Origin: Prodigiosinella aquatilis
GTDB lineage: Bacteria; Pseudomonadota; Gammaproteobacteria; Enterobacterales; Enterobacteriaceae
DNA length: 64,000 nt
Direction: 5' to 3'
NCBI GenBank assembly: GCA_030388725.1
Contig: CP128857.1
Coordinates: 4,854,024-4,918,023, forward strand
Part shown: positions 34,346 through 43,191 of the stretch, in pieces
How positions within the stretch are numbered: position 1 is the stretch's first letter
How the letters are laid out: every line of letters starts with the position of its first letter
Notes under the pieces: generated by a model
Told to the model about the DNA's origin: nothing
The model's input: only the letters and a program-made list of their open reading frames with translations
Databases searched by the model: none
Position numbers and translations under genes: made by a program

Positions 34346-37300
34346 GTTGTTGCACCTCGGTGGCCGGCGTTTTGGTCCGTCGGCGGTCAAACAGGCGCAC
34401 CACGACAACATAAAACATCGGTACAAAGAAAATGGCCAGGAAGGTAGCGGTGATCATACCACCAGCAACAGCGGTGCCGATCGAGTGCTGACTGCCGGCG
34501 CCGGCGCCGTGGGAAATGGTCAGCGGTAGTACCCCGAGCACGAATGCCATTGAAGTCATGATGATGGGCCGGATACGCAGACGTGCAGCATCAATAGCGG
34601 CCTCGACGATATCTTTGCCGTCCCGCTCATGTAATTCCTTGGCGAATTCGACGATCAGAATGGCGTTCTTGGCCGCAAGTCCGACGGTGGTCAGCAGACC
34701 CACCTGGAAAAATACATCATTAGACAGTCCGCGCAGCAACACCGCGCCGATGGTACCGAGTACCCCAAGTGGCACTACCAGCAATACCGAGAACGGAATC
34801 GACCAGCTCTCATACAGCGCAGCCAGACACAGAAACACCATCAGCACCGAAAGAGTATATAGCGCGGTAGTCTGAGAACCGGCACTCTGCTCCTCATAGG
34901 ACAAGCCATGCCATTGGACACGGAAACCTTTAGGCAGTTTGGCGGCAATTTCATCCACCGCTTTCACCGCATCGCCGGAACTGTAGCCAGCCGCAGGCGA
35001 CCCCATGATATTTACCGCCGACAGGCCGTTGAAGCGCTCAAAGCGAGGCGAACCATACCCCCATTTACCACTACCGAACGCCGAGTACGGCACCATCTGG
35101 TTGCTGCTGTTACGGAAGTACCACTGATTAAGATCCTCCGGCGTAACACGCGAAGTGGCTTTACCTTGTAGATAGACGTCCTTGACTCGTCCTTGGTACA
35201 TGAACTGGTTAACATAGCTGGAGCCCCAGGCAGTGGACAGTGTGTCATTGATATCCTCCAGGCTGAGCCCAAGCGCACGAGCTCGCTCGTCATCGATCAC
35301 CAGGTGGTATTCCGGCTCATCCGCCATACCATTGTGGCGAACCATGGACAACCGAGGATCCTGACGGGCCAGCGATAGGAACTGATTCATCTCGGCCACC
35401 AGTGCATCATGCCCCTGACTGTTAGTATCCTGGAGATAAAAATCGAAGCCGGTGGCGTTGCCAAGCTCCATCACTGCCGGCGGTACGAGCGCGATGACCT
35501 GACCCTGTTTCAACGTGGCGAAATGTTGCATGACGCGCCCCGCCAGCGCCTGGACGCTTTGGCTAGCTTTGGGGCGCTCGCTCCAGTCTTTAAGACGCAC
35601 GAAAGCCATAGCGCTGTTCTGACCGCGGCCGGCGAAGCTAAAGCCGTTGGCAGCAAATACCGAGCTAACGATATCCTTCTCATCGGTCAGCAGATAGTCC
35701 TTGATTTTTTGCACGACTTGCTGAGTACGCTCGGCAGAAGCATTGGCCGGAAGGCTAACCTGAATCATCAAAGTAGCCTGGTCTTCATCAGGTAGAAATG
35801 TCGTTGGCACGCGAGTGAATAGGTAGCCGGTGACCCCGACGATCATCAAATACACCAGTAAGAACAGTGAGCGTTTATTGATGACATGGCCAACACCACG
35901 GGTATAACTCACCGTCCCACGAACAAACATGCGGTTAAAGGCACCGGCGAAGCCGGTGGTGGCTCGCTCACCGGCCGATGGTTTGAGTATTGTGGCGCAC
36001 AATGCTGGGGTGAAGATCAGCGCCATCAACACAGATAGTGCCATCGCCGATACGATGGTTATGGAGAACTGACGGTAAATGATACCGGTGGAGCCGCTGA
36101 AGAACGCCATCGGCACCAGCACCGCTGACAGCACCATGGCGATGCCGAATAGAGCCCCTTGAATCTGCTGCATCGATTTGATAGTGGCTTCCTTCGGCCC
36201 CAATTTCTCATAGTGCATCACTCGTTCAACGTTCTCCACTACCACTATGGCGTCATCTACCAGCAAGCCTATCGCCAGCACCATGCCGAACATGGTGAGT
36301 GTGTTGATGGAGTAACCGCACGCAAACAGTATGCCGAAAGTGCCGAGCAGTACAACCGGCACCACCATGGTGGTGACCAGCGTAGCACGCAGATTCTGCA
36401 GGAACAGCAGCATCACCATGAACACCAACACAATGGCTTCCAATAGCGTCTTAACCACTTCCTCAATTGAGGCGCTGACCACCGGCGAGGTATCGTACGG
36501 AAATTCAATCTTCACACCTTCCGGCAAAGAAGACTCAAGGCCGTGGAGGGTGGCACGCACCGCATTGGCGGTGTCGAGCAAGTTAGCTCCGCTCGCGAGA
36601 CGCAGTGCGATACCGGTGGAGGGCTTGCCGTCAAAAGTGGAAGAAATACTGTAACTTTTCGGCCCGAGATCGACCGCCGCAACATCCTTGAGCCGCACCT
36701 GTGACCCGTCGCTGTTGACCTTCAGCAGGATATTTTGGAATTGCTGCACTGTTTCCAGCCGGGTTTTGCCAATAATGGTGGCGCTGAATTTAGCGTTTTT
36801 CACTGTCGGTAAACCACCCAGTGCGCCCGAGGACACCTGGACGTTTTGCTGCGAAATGGCGGTGCTAATGTCGCTTGGTACCAATGAATACTTATACAGT
36901 TTGGCCGGGTCCAGCCAGATACGCATGGCGTATTCCGCCCCCATAACCAGAAAGTCGCCCACCCCCTTGGTACGCACGATGGGATCTTCCAGTTTGGAGA
37001 CCAAAAGGTTGCCCAGGTCAGCGTCAGTCATTTTACCGTCGGTGGAAATCAAGCTAACGACCATCATGAAGTTGGACTGGTATTTCGCTACCCGGATACC
37101 CTGTTCTGTGGCTTCGGTCGGCAACTGCGATTCCGCCAGAGACACTTTGTTCTGCACCTGCACTTGGGCGATATCCGGATCGGTGCCCTGATCGAAGGTA
37201 ACAATAATGCTAGCGCTGCCATCGCTATTGCTGTTGGATTCAATGTAGCGCAGATTGTCAATACCGTTGAGTTGCTGTTCTATCACCTGCACTACGGTTT

Positions 37301-37475
37301 TTTGTACTGTCTCGGCGCTAGCCCCTGGATAGGTTACCGACACCTGAATCGCCGGCGGCGCGATGTTTGGGTACTGGTTGATCGGAAGATTGAGGATAGA
37401 GAGCCCCCCCGCCAGCATCACTACAATGGCGATCACCCAGGCGAAAATTGGGCGTTCGATAAAGAACTTTGACAT
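34338..37475 (-). CDS. RND efflux inner-membrane pump (AcrB/MexB type, HAE1 family)
   Basis: A 1045-residue proton-driven multidrug pump. The start MSKFFIERPIFAWVIAIVVM, the relay motif GLLVDDAIVVVENVER with the Asp pair of transmembrane helix 4, and the QQFSIT and SVTYPGAS segments match AcrB. Two large periplasmic loops separate the helices as expected. It lies ten bases downstream of the adaptor gene and overlaps the OprM-like gene. The likely substrates are hydrophobic drugs and plant antimicrobials, which is inference from the family. Confidence 0.93.
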   Translation of the reverse strand: MSKFFIERPIFAWVIAIVVMLAGGLSILNLPINQYPNIAPPAIQVSVTYPGASAETVQKTVVQVIEQQLNGIDNLRYIESNSNSDGSASIIVTFDQGTDPDIAQVQVQNKVSLAESQLPTEATEQGIRVAKYQSNFMMVVSLISTDGKMTDADLGNLLVSKLEDPIVRTKGVGDFLVMGAEYAMRIWLDPAKLYKYSLVPSDISTAISQQNVQVSSGALGGLPTVKNAKFSATIIGKTRLETVQQFQNILLKVNSDGSQVRLKDVAAVDLGPKSYSISSTFDGKPSTGIALRLASGANLLDTANAVRATLHGLESSLPEGVKIEFPYDTSPVVSASIEEVVKTLLEAIVLVFMVMLLFLQNLRATLVTTMVVPVVLLGTFGILFACGYSINTLTMFGMVLAIGLLVDDAIVVVENVERVMHYEKLGPKEATIKSMQQIQGALFGIAMVLSAVLVPMAFFSGSTGIIYRQFSITIVSAMALSVLMALIFTPALCATILKPSAGERATTGFAGAFNRMFVRGTVSYTRGVGHVINKRSLFLLVYLMIVGVTGYLFTRVPTTFLPDEDQATLMIQVSLPANASAERTQQVVQKIKDYLLTDEKDIVSSVFAANGFSFAGRGQNSAMAFVRLKDWSERPKASQSVQALAGRVMQHFATLKQGQVIALVPPAVMELGNATGFDFYLQDTNSQGHDALVAEMNQFLSLARQDPRLSMVRHNGMADEPEYHLVIDDERARALGLSLEDINDTLSTAWGSSYVNQFMYQGRVKDVYLQGKATSRVTPEDLNQWYFRNSSNQMVPYSAFGSGKWGYGSPRFERFNGLSAVNIMGSPAAGYSSGDAVKAVDEIAAKLPKGFRVQWHGLSYEEQSAGSQTTALYTLSVLMVFLCLAALYESWSIPFSVLLVVPLGVLGTIGAVLLRGLSNDVFFQVGLLTTVGLAAKNAILIVEFAKELHERDGKDIVEAAIDAARLRIRPIIMTSMAFVLGVLPLTISHGAGAGSQHSIGTAVAGGMITATFLAIFFVPMFYVVVVRLFDRRRTKTPATEVQQHD

Positions 37476-37485
37476 CGATAGCCCC

Positions 37486-38619
37486 TTATTGCGCCGACGG
37501 ATCGGTCATGGATAATTGGACGGAGTTGGAATTAGCCGTCTGGCTCTGCTCGCTAGCGGAAACTCTCATGCCGGTATGGATGTTCTGGATGCCTTCAGTG
37601 ACCACTTTTTCGCCAGCACTGAGGCCGCTGGTGACCTGCCACTGGCCGTTGTTCATCTCACCTGTAGTGATATAACGTTGCTCGATGGTGTTATCGGTTT
37701 TGACTACGTACACATAGGGACGGCCCTTGACGTCATGGCTGATGGCTTCTTGAGGTGCCAGAATGCCCTCTTCCTGAACGCCCTGCACCAGACGGGCATG
37801 GACGAACATGCCGGGAAGCAGCACATGATGTGGGTTGGGGAAGGTGGCGCGCAGCGTGACCGAACCGGTGCCTTCATCCACGGTCACTTCGGAGAAGTCT
37901 AACCGTCCTTCCTGGCTATAACTGCTGCCGTCTTCAAGCATAAGCTGCACCGCAGCCTCATGGTCGTTCGGCGCTTTTAGCTTGCCCTCACTCAGCGCGC
38001 GCCTCAGGCGCAGCAGATCCAGAGATGACTCGCTGACATCGACATAGATTGGATCAAGCTGGGAGATGGTGGTGAGATAGCTACTCTGGCCATTGGTGAC
38101 CAGGGCCCCCTCGGTAAAGAGTGAACGACCGATGCGTCCGGATATCGGCGCGAGAACCTTAGTGTATTCCAGATTCACGTGCGCGGTTTCCACATCGGCC
38201 TTGGCTTCAGCGGCAGTAGCCACCGCGTCGTCGTAAGTCTGGGCGCTCACCGCGTGGGCGGCAGCGAGTGGCTTGTAGCGCTTGACCACTGATTCGGCGT
38301 TAACATAAGTCGCTACCGCTTTGTCATAAGCGGCCTGATAGCTGGCGGGATCGATCTGATACAGCTGTTGACCGGCCTTGACCTCGGTACCTCCGGTAAA
38401 CAGCCGTTTAAGAATAATGCCATCTACCTGTGGTCGCACTTCAGCACTGCGTACCGCGGTTGTGCGGCCGGGCAGACTTGTGAACAAGGTTATGGGCTGA
38501 GTTTTAAGCGTTACGACGCTAACATGAGGCACCGGTGCTGCTGGTGCGCCATTGTTGGTAGAACGATCGCAGGCGATCAGCAGCATGCTCAGAAAAAGCA
38601 CTGATAATGTATACCGCAT
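37486..38619 (-). CDS. RND efflux periplasmic adaptor (AcrA/MexA type)
   Basis: A 377-residue membrane-fusion protein. The lipoprotein signal ends LLIAC (Cys17) and Asp is at +2, the inner-membrane retention signal, as in AcrA. The barrel-sandwich segments (TSLPGRTTAVRSAEVRPQVDG in part) and the helical hairpin (AYDKAVATYVNAESVVKRYK) follow. It is the first gene of the pump operon, with a perfect 18-bp palindrome 25 bases upstream of its ATG. Confidence 0.92.
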   Translation of the reverse strand: MRYTLSVLFLSMLLIACDRSTNNGAPAAPVPHVSVVTLKTQPITLFTSLPGRTTAVRSAEVRPQVDGIILKRLFTGGTEVKAGQQLYQIDPASYQAAYDKAVATYVNAESVVKRYKPLAAAHAVSAQTYDDAVATAAEAKADVETAHVNLEYTKVLAPISGRIGRSLFTEGALVTNGQSSYLTTISQLDPIYVDVSESSLDLLRLRRALSEGKLKAPNDHEAAVQLMLEDGSSYSQEGRLDFSEVTVDEGTGSVTLRATFPNPHHVLLPGMFVHARLVQGVQEEGILAPQEAISHDVKGRPYVYVVKTDNTIEQRYITTGEMNNGQWQVTSGLSAGEKVVTEGIQNIHTGMRVSASEQSQTANSNSVQLSMTDPSAQ

Positions 38620-39166
38620 AATGAATATATTATCCCAAAGAAATTAGAATGATCATTCTAAGTTGAGCACAATATCATGTTGCGTCAATAAGTGTCGAAG
38701 CACAAAAAAAATAGTTACAAAATGTAAAAAAATTGATGAATTGGGAATGACAATTGCGGACCTTCAAACCCTGATCACTTGTAGAGCCAGAGTCGTCATA
38801 TGGCGCGAACAAAAAACGGGATGATCGGCTTGGGAAGCGGATTGAAATGTCATTGGATGGCAGGTAAAAACGAAATGACCGTCGCGCGAAATTGACAGCA
38901 AACAAGACACTGACCCAGCAACGGGAAGAAACGTTGAAAATGTCCACCAGTGGCGTTTCGATCGTAAAAACGAAGCCTTCCTGGCCCAACAATCGAATAA
39001 AAGAGCCTTTTTGTCTTACGCCGAAAACAGCTTTGCTTATTATTTTTATCTCATCGGCATCATGCCAGCCCGTTACTCGCTTATAACATACACAAACAGA
39101 CCTGCCTGTGGGTTGAAGGAGCCGGGCACAGAAGAAAGCATCACCCGATCAATGGATAAATCGCTT
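38620..39166. other. Intergenic region between the tetR gene and the RND operon
   Basis: Apart from the operator palindrome at 38644 no feature is recognised in these 547 bases. Open frames at 38675-38992 (minus) and 38892-39232 (plus) lack ribosome sites and protein character. The length is unusual for a regulator and pump gene in the same direction. Confidence 0.5.
38644..38661. promoter_or_regulatory. Perfect 18-bp palindrome, probable TetR-family operator
   Basis: TTAGAATGATCATTCTAA is a perfect inverted repeat 25 bases upstream of the adaptor start codon. Size, symmetry and position are typical for TetR/AcrR repressor sites. A similar site with one perfect half (TAGAATGA) is found at 40400 beside the second tetR gene. 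Confidence 0.7.
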
Positions 39167-39808
39167 TTATCCAACATTACCGCGATGACATGCCTTGGTA
39201 TTTTCATGGGCGATATCGAATACAAATTGTAATACAGATTGACCTTCCTGGACCGCCCAACAGTCCGGCGGCATCAAAATGCAAGACTTCAACGCACCGG
39301 TGAAAACGAAGAACGTCAGACAAGCCAGCGTCTTCGTCGGGATGGTAGTTTTAATTTCACCCCGCGCTTTACCAGAATCGAAAATACTGACCAGCAGTTG
39401 CAAAAACTTATTGTCACCCTCTTTCCCCGCTAAGAATGCATTGTTTATTTCTTCAGAGCATTCACCTCTGAAGACCATAATCTCGACCACATTACGTAGA
39501 TGCCTGTCGTTTTGAATATCCTCCAAATTGCGAGTGAGGCAACGATGTAACTCAGCTACAGGCTTAGCAGCCACGCATATCCTCTCCAACTGGCTGAACA
39601 GCAACAGAGGTACCCTGTTTATGATCTCTCGTAAAAGATCTTGTTTTTCAGTAAAATGCCAGTATATGGCCCCACGGGTACAACCGGCCCGTACAGCGAT
39701 CATCTGTAGTGTAGTGCGCGCCACTCCCACATCTCGGAAACATTGCTCGGCAGCTTCAAGGATCTGCTCGCGAGTTTCTTCCGCTGCGACTTTTTTGCGT
39801 TTTACCAC
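39167..39808 (-). CDS. TetR/AcrR-family repressor
   Basis: A 213-residue regulator with an N-terminal helix-turn-helix (TTLQMIAVRAGCTRGAIYWHF, residues about 33-53, cut to its core GCTRGAIYWHF) closely resembling AcrR, TtgR and MexR-type efflux repressors, and a variable ligand-binding C-terminus. It lies upstream of the pump operon in the same direction, 547 bp from the adaptor start. AcrR itself is divergent from acrAB, so the arrangement is rearranged. It is the obvious candidate repressor of the pump. Confidence 0.88.
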   Translation of the reverse strand: MVKRKKVAAEETREQILEAAEQCFRDVGVARTTLQMIAVRAGCTRGAIYWHFTEKQDLLREIINRVPLLLFSQLERICVAAKPVAELHRCLTRNLEDIQNDRHLRNVVEIMVFRGECSEEINNAFLAGKEGDNKFLQLLVSIFDSGKARGEIKTTIPTKTLACLTFFVFTGALKSCILMPPDCWAVQEGQSVLQFVFDIAHENTKACHRGNVG

Positions 39809-39861
39809 TGATTAATCTCCCCAACATTAACTCAATAACTTTTTGATTTAATCGCGAGAAT

Positions 39862-40057
39862 TATGCTTGCGAGCCCAACGCACATTGCTTCGTCAGGTCT
39901 TCGGGATGTTCTACTTTATTAATGCGTTTCTTCTCTTTACTGAACCAACTCGCAATCAAAACGTTAAACCGTGGGATATCAAAAATCACCAATACGGTTG
40001 CGATAGGCATAGTCCCCAATGACCTACTTACGGCTGATGCCTTACCGACCGTAATAG
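39862..40057 (-). pseudogene. 3' fragment of an RND pump gene
   Basis: On the minus strand an open stretch encodes ATVLVIFDIPRFNVLIASWF then SKEKKRINKVEHPED and a stop at 39862. This resembles the C-terminal tail of AcrB-type pumps (ATVLAIFFVPVFFVVV, then a basic tail). Nothing of the rest of the gene is present. It lies next to a tetR gene and opposite to it, as a repressor-controlled pump operon would. Confidence 0.45.
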
Positions 40058-40264
40058 AGAAACCATCACTCTCTTGCTAGCTTGTCTTGGCAAAATGTGA
40101 GATTGATCTTGTACAGTGTGTCCCACATTGACCATGCTACCCTTGTGGAATAAGTGTTTTTGAAATACCCCCTGGTCTGATGCTTTATTTCAGCTACTCA
40201 ATGAGATGTTGTGGGCCATGAAGCTTTGAAGTGAGCGTGACATTTAATTCTCTTAACGTTAACG

Positions 40265-40378
40265 TTACACTCCTCGTGAAAACCGTCCCTGAGGGATGCA
40301 GAGAGCGATCGTGTCCAGTGAGAGTGCCATCATTAATATGGTTAAACTTGTCCAAACAGGGCGAAGAAAAGCAAACAT
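40265..40378 (-). pseudogene. 5' fragment of a divergent gene, possibly an efflux adaptor
   Basis: ATG 40378 has GAGGGTGA seven bases upstream and opens a 37-codon frame MFAFLRPVWTSLTILMMALS followed by LDTIALC, then stops. The N-terminus looks like a signal or lipoprotein signal peptide such as RND adaptors have. It diverges from the tetR gene at 40468 with an operator-like site between. It may be the start of an operon whose middle was deleted; a genuine 37-residue peptide is the alternative. Confidence 0.35.
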
Positions 40379-40399
40379 GACTATCACCCTCTTATTAGG

Positions 40400-40416
40400 T
40401 TGAATATTCATTCTAG
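40400..40416. promoter_or_regulatory. TetR-type operator-like site between tetR and the divergent remnant
   Basis: The minus strand reads CTAGAATGAATATTCAA. Its first half TAGAATGA is identical to the half-site of the palindrome at 38644, and 13 of 17 positions agree overall. It lies just upstream of both divergent starts. Confidence 0.5.
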
Positions 40417-40467
40417 TATATTAATGCTAATTTAAAACTTGCAAGAATTACTGAACAGGAGAAATCC

Positions 40468-41091
40468 ATGAGTAACCCCCAGGACGATGAAGTTCGGGAG
40501 AAAACCAAGGAACGCAGAAAACAGGTGCTAGACGCAGCGGCAGATTGCTTCCGGAAAGAGGGTTTTCATGGTTGCAGCATAGCCAAAATTTCTAAGGCTG
40601 CTGGCATGAGCCCAGGGCATATCTACTATCATTTTGCTAACAAAGAAGCGATCGTTGAAGCACTGGTGGCACAGCAGGAACACACGCTACTGGAACTCGT
40701 GAATGACATCGCCGCTGCTCCACCCGATGAAGCGTTGGTTGATTCTCTGACCAGGCAAACCGAAAGAATGATTGAGCATCATACTTCCCCTGATTTTGTA
40801 GGATTATGGCTAGAAATTGTTGCCGAGGCGGCACGTAATCCGAGCGTTGCTAAATTGCTTCAATTATCGCATAAAAATATCGTTGCACAATTTGATGAGC
40901 AATTGATTAAAAGGTCAAACACCAGCAACGCGGAGGAGTTCCGAAAGTTGAGTGGAAAGATGGATATTATAGCGTTAATTTTCAGTGGATTATCCCAACA
41001 TGTCGTCACCAGGGCCAACGAGAATAAAATTGACTACAAACGACTATCGGAGACAATAAACAGTGTCATCAAACACTTATTTAAAACTTAA
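40468..41091 (+). CDS. TetR-family transcriptional regulator
   Basis: A 207-residue regulator with helix-turn-helix CSIAKISKAAGMSPGHIYYHF (core GMSPGHIYYHF, residues about 36-57) and a C-terminal ligand domain. GGAG lies upstream of the ATG. It is divergent from what appear to be remnants of an RND operon, so its original target may be lost; the operator match at 38644 suggests it could now act on the neighbouring pump. Confidence 0.87.
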   Translation: MSNPQDDEVREKTKERRKQVLDAAADCFRKEGFHGCSIAKISKAAGMSPGHIYYHFANKEAIVEALVAQQEHTLLELVNDIAAAPPDEALVDSLTRQTERMIEHHTSPDFVGLWLEIVAEAARNPSVAKLLQLSHKNIVAQFDEQLIKRSNTSNAEEFRKLSGKMDIIALIFSGLSQHVVTRANENKIDYKRLSETINSVIKHLFKT

Positions 41092-41621
41092 AACGCTAAT
41101 GTCAGGTTTGTAAGTAAAATGAGCTTAGGGTCGAGAGCGGTGGTACTGGTCGTATTGAGTTTGTAACTGCCGATCAACGTGTAGCTCGCCGCCACTACAA
41201 CCCCATAAGCAGATAGCATTTTTCTGACCAAGACTCCCTGTCGACAACCCCGTTTAATGGGTTCTTCCGCCATTTGTGCTGCACAATAAATTCTTTGGTC
41301 ATGACTCCAATAATAATTATTGGTATCAATACAGCGTTATTATCACGGTTATTCACCTTACCTGTACTCTAAATAATTCCAGTTCAGAAAGGCGGCTCCG
41401 AAGGAGTCAGACTTATTGGGGATCCCGATAAAAAACGCTCTGCAAGCAGAGCGTCAGACGATAAACCGCGGAGTCAAAACGATGATAATGGGAGAGACAA
41501 GTCAAACATCCATGCCAGAGATGGTGCGGCTGAAGCTGACAATAATATACTTGCAGCGCCTTTACGATCTCCCCATTATCATCGCTATATGCACTTTGTT
41601 ATCAAACTCAGCGAAATAACA
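41092..41621. other. Intergenic region between tetR and phoU
   Basis: No gene is supported in these 530 bases. It contains two hairpins listed separately. A 61-codon minus frame (41088-41273) with one hydrophobic stretch lacks a ribosome site and overlaps the tetR stop. Confidence 0.55.
41430..41453 (-). terminator. Rho-independent terminator downstream of phoU
   Basis: CGCTCTG pairs with CAGAGCG across a short loop; on the minus strand six T follow (A run at 41430-41435). It lies about 170 bases past the phoU stop and is the first strong minus-strand terminator met by the pst-phoU transcript. Confidence 0.7.
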
Positions 41622-41636
41622 TTATTTCGCTTTTTT
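41610..41636 (+). terminator. Hairpin with T tract overlapping the phoU stop codon
   Basis: AGCGAAATAA and TTATTTCGCT form a perfect stem followed on the plus strand by five T. The phoU stop codon lies inside the stem. On the plus strand it would stop transcription entering phoU from the tetR side. Confidence 0.5.
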
Positions 41637-42353
41637 GGCGTCACTCGCGATCAGGAGTTTTTCCAGAGCATCGCCACCCATATGGCGAACATCCTGACCT
41701 TTCACGAAGTAGAAGATAAATTCGCAGATATTCTGACAGCGGTCACCGATACGCTCGATAGAACGGGCGCAAAACAGTGCGGTCAGAACACTTGGAATGG
41801 TACGGGAATCTTCCATCATGTGAGTCATTAACTGACGCACAATACCCTCGTATTCCTTATCGACTTTTTTATCTTCCCGGTAGATACGGATGGCTTCATC
41901 CAGATCCATACGGGCAAAAGCATCCAGCACATCATGCAGCATCTGCACCGTGTGACGGCCCAGAGACTCCAGACTCACCAGCAACGGTTGATGCTGGTGG
42001 GAAAATTTTTCCAGCGCGGTGCGGCAAATTTTATCCGCCACGTCACCGATGCGTTCCAGCTCCGAAATAGTTTTGATGATCGCCATCACCAAGCGCAAAT
42101 CGCTGGCCGTGGGTTGACGCTTGGCGATAATGCGCACACAAGCTTCATCAATCGTCACTTCCATCAAGTTAACTTTGGAATCACATTCAATAACCCGCGT
42201 CGCCAGTTCTGAGTCCTGATTGTGCATCGCAGTAATGGCGTCAGTCAGTTGCTGCTCAACCAGTCCCCCCATGCTCAAGACCTGAGTGCGAATGTTCTCC
42301 AGTTCGGCATTAAACTGACCGGAAATATGTTTATTCAGATTAAGATTTTCCAT
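41622..42353 (-). CDS. phoU: Phosphate transport system regulator PhoU
   Basis: A 243-residue all-helical protein with two PhoU repeats (DSELATRVIECDSKVNLMEV and LDEAIRIYREDKKVDKEYEG). It links the Pst importer to PhoR and shuts down the Pho regulon when phosphate is ample. The start at 42353 (MENLNLNKHISGQF) matches E. coli PhoU; a longer frame runs into pstB. It is the last gene of the pst operon, 13 bases after pstB. Confidence 0.94.
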   Translation of the reverse strand: MENLNLNKHISGQFNAELENIRTQVLSMGGLVEQQLTDAITAMHNQDSELATRVIECDSKVNLMEVTIDEACVRIIAKRQPTASDLRLVMAIIKTISELERIGDVADKICRTALEKFSHQHQPLLVSLESLGRHTVQMLHDVLDAFARMDLDEAIRIYREDKKVDKEYEGIVRQLMTHMMEDSRTIPSVLTALFCARSIERIGDRCQNICEFIFYFVKGQDVRHMGGDALEKLLIASDAKKAK

Positions 42354-42366
42354 GATACTCCCGTAA

Positions 42367-43143
42367 TCAACCGTAGCGACCGGTAATATAGTCTTCGGTC
42401 TTTTTCTGCCGAGGCGCGGTAAACAGGGTGTCGGTATCACTGAACTCGATCAGCTCACCCAGATACATAAACGCCGTATAATCGGAACAACGCGCAGCCT
42501 GCTGCATGTTATGCGTCACGATCACCACGGTATAATCTTTCTTAAGCTCTGAAATCAGTTCTTCGATTCTGCCAGTGGAAATAGGATCCAATGCCGAGCA
42601 AGGTTCATCCAGCAGCAGAACTTCAGGGCGGATAGCAATACCGCGAGCGATACACAAACGTTGCTGTTGTCCTCCAGACAGACTGTAACCACTCTGGTGC
42701 AGTTTATCTTTGGTTTCCTGCCACAATGCCGCCTTGGTCAGCGCCCACTGTACGCGCTCATCCATATCCGGACGGGACAGCTTTTCAAACAGGCGCACCC
42801 CAAACGCAATATTGTCATAAATCGACATCGGGAACGGTGTCGGTTTCTGGAATACCATACCCACCTTGGCACGCAACAATGCGATATCCTGCTTATCCGT
42901 CAAGATGTTATTACCATCCAGCAGAATATCTCCCTCAGCATGTTGCTCTGGGTAAAGCTGGTACATTTTATTCATGGTTCGCAGCAACGTGGACTTGCCA
43001 CATCCCGATGGGCCGATGAACGCAGTAACCTGATTTTGGGCGATATCCAGCGTAATGTTTTTTAGCGCATGGAATTTCCCGTAATAAAAATTCAGATCGC
43101 GCACCTGGATTTTGCTGGTGGATGTCTCAGTAGCCATACTCAT
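42367..43143 (-). CDS. pstB: Phosphate ABC transporter ATP-binding protein PstB
   Basis: A 258-residue ATPase almost identical in layout to E. coli PstB. Walker A is GPSGCGKST, the signature LSGGQQQRLCIARG, and Walker B LLLDEPCSALDP, the last being typical of PstB. The start MSMATETSTSKIQVRDLNFY at 43143 is chosen over the TTG one codon upstream. It energises high-affinity phosphate uptake. Confidence 0.96.
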   Translation of the reverse strand: MSMATETSTSKIQVRDLNFYYGKFHALKNITLDIAQNQVTAFIGPSGCGKSTLLRTMNKMYQLYPEQHAEGDILLDGNNILTDKQDIALLRAKVGMVFQKPTPFPMSIYDNIAFGVRLFEKLSRPDMDERVQWALTKAALWQETKDKLHQSGYSLSGGQQQRLCIARGIAIRPEVLLLDEPCSALDPISTGRIEELISELKKDYTVVIVTHNMQQAARCSDYTAFMYLGELIEFSDTDTLFTAPRQKKTEDYITGRYG

Positions 43144-43191
43144 CAAGACTTCTCTCTTCTAGCCGGTGCTGCTACGCAACACTTTTAATTA

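Larger units (their letters stand above)
39809..40467. other. Region with remnants of a deleted efflux operon
   Basis: No intact gene is present in these 659 bases. It contains two gene fragments on the minus strand (39862-40057 and 40265-40378), the sequence AACGTTAACGTT near 40257-40266, and an operator-like site at 40400. The stretch 40058-40264 between the fragments is not recognised. Confidence 0.6.

Noticed and set aside
38675..39232. Frames on both strands between tetR and the RND operon
   Set aside because: Composition is not protein-like, no ribosome sites are seen, and the two strands overlap each other.
41088..41273. 61-codon minus-strand frame with one hydrophobic segment after tetR
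   Set aside because: No ribosome site is seen and it overlaps the tetR stop; the hydrophobic stretch alone is not enough.
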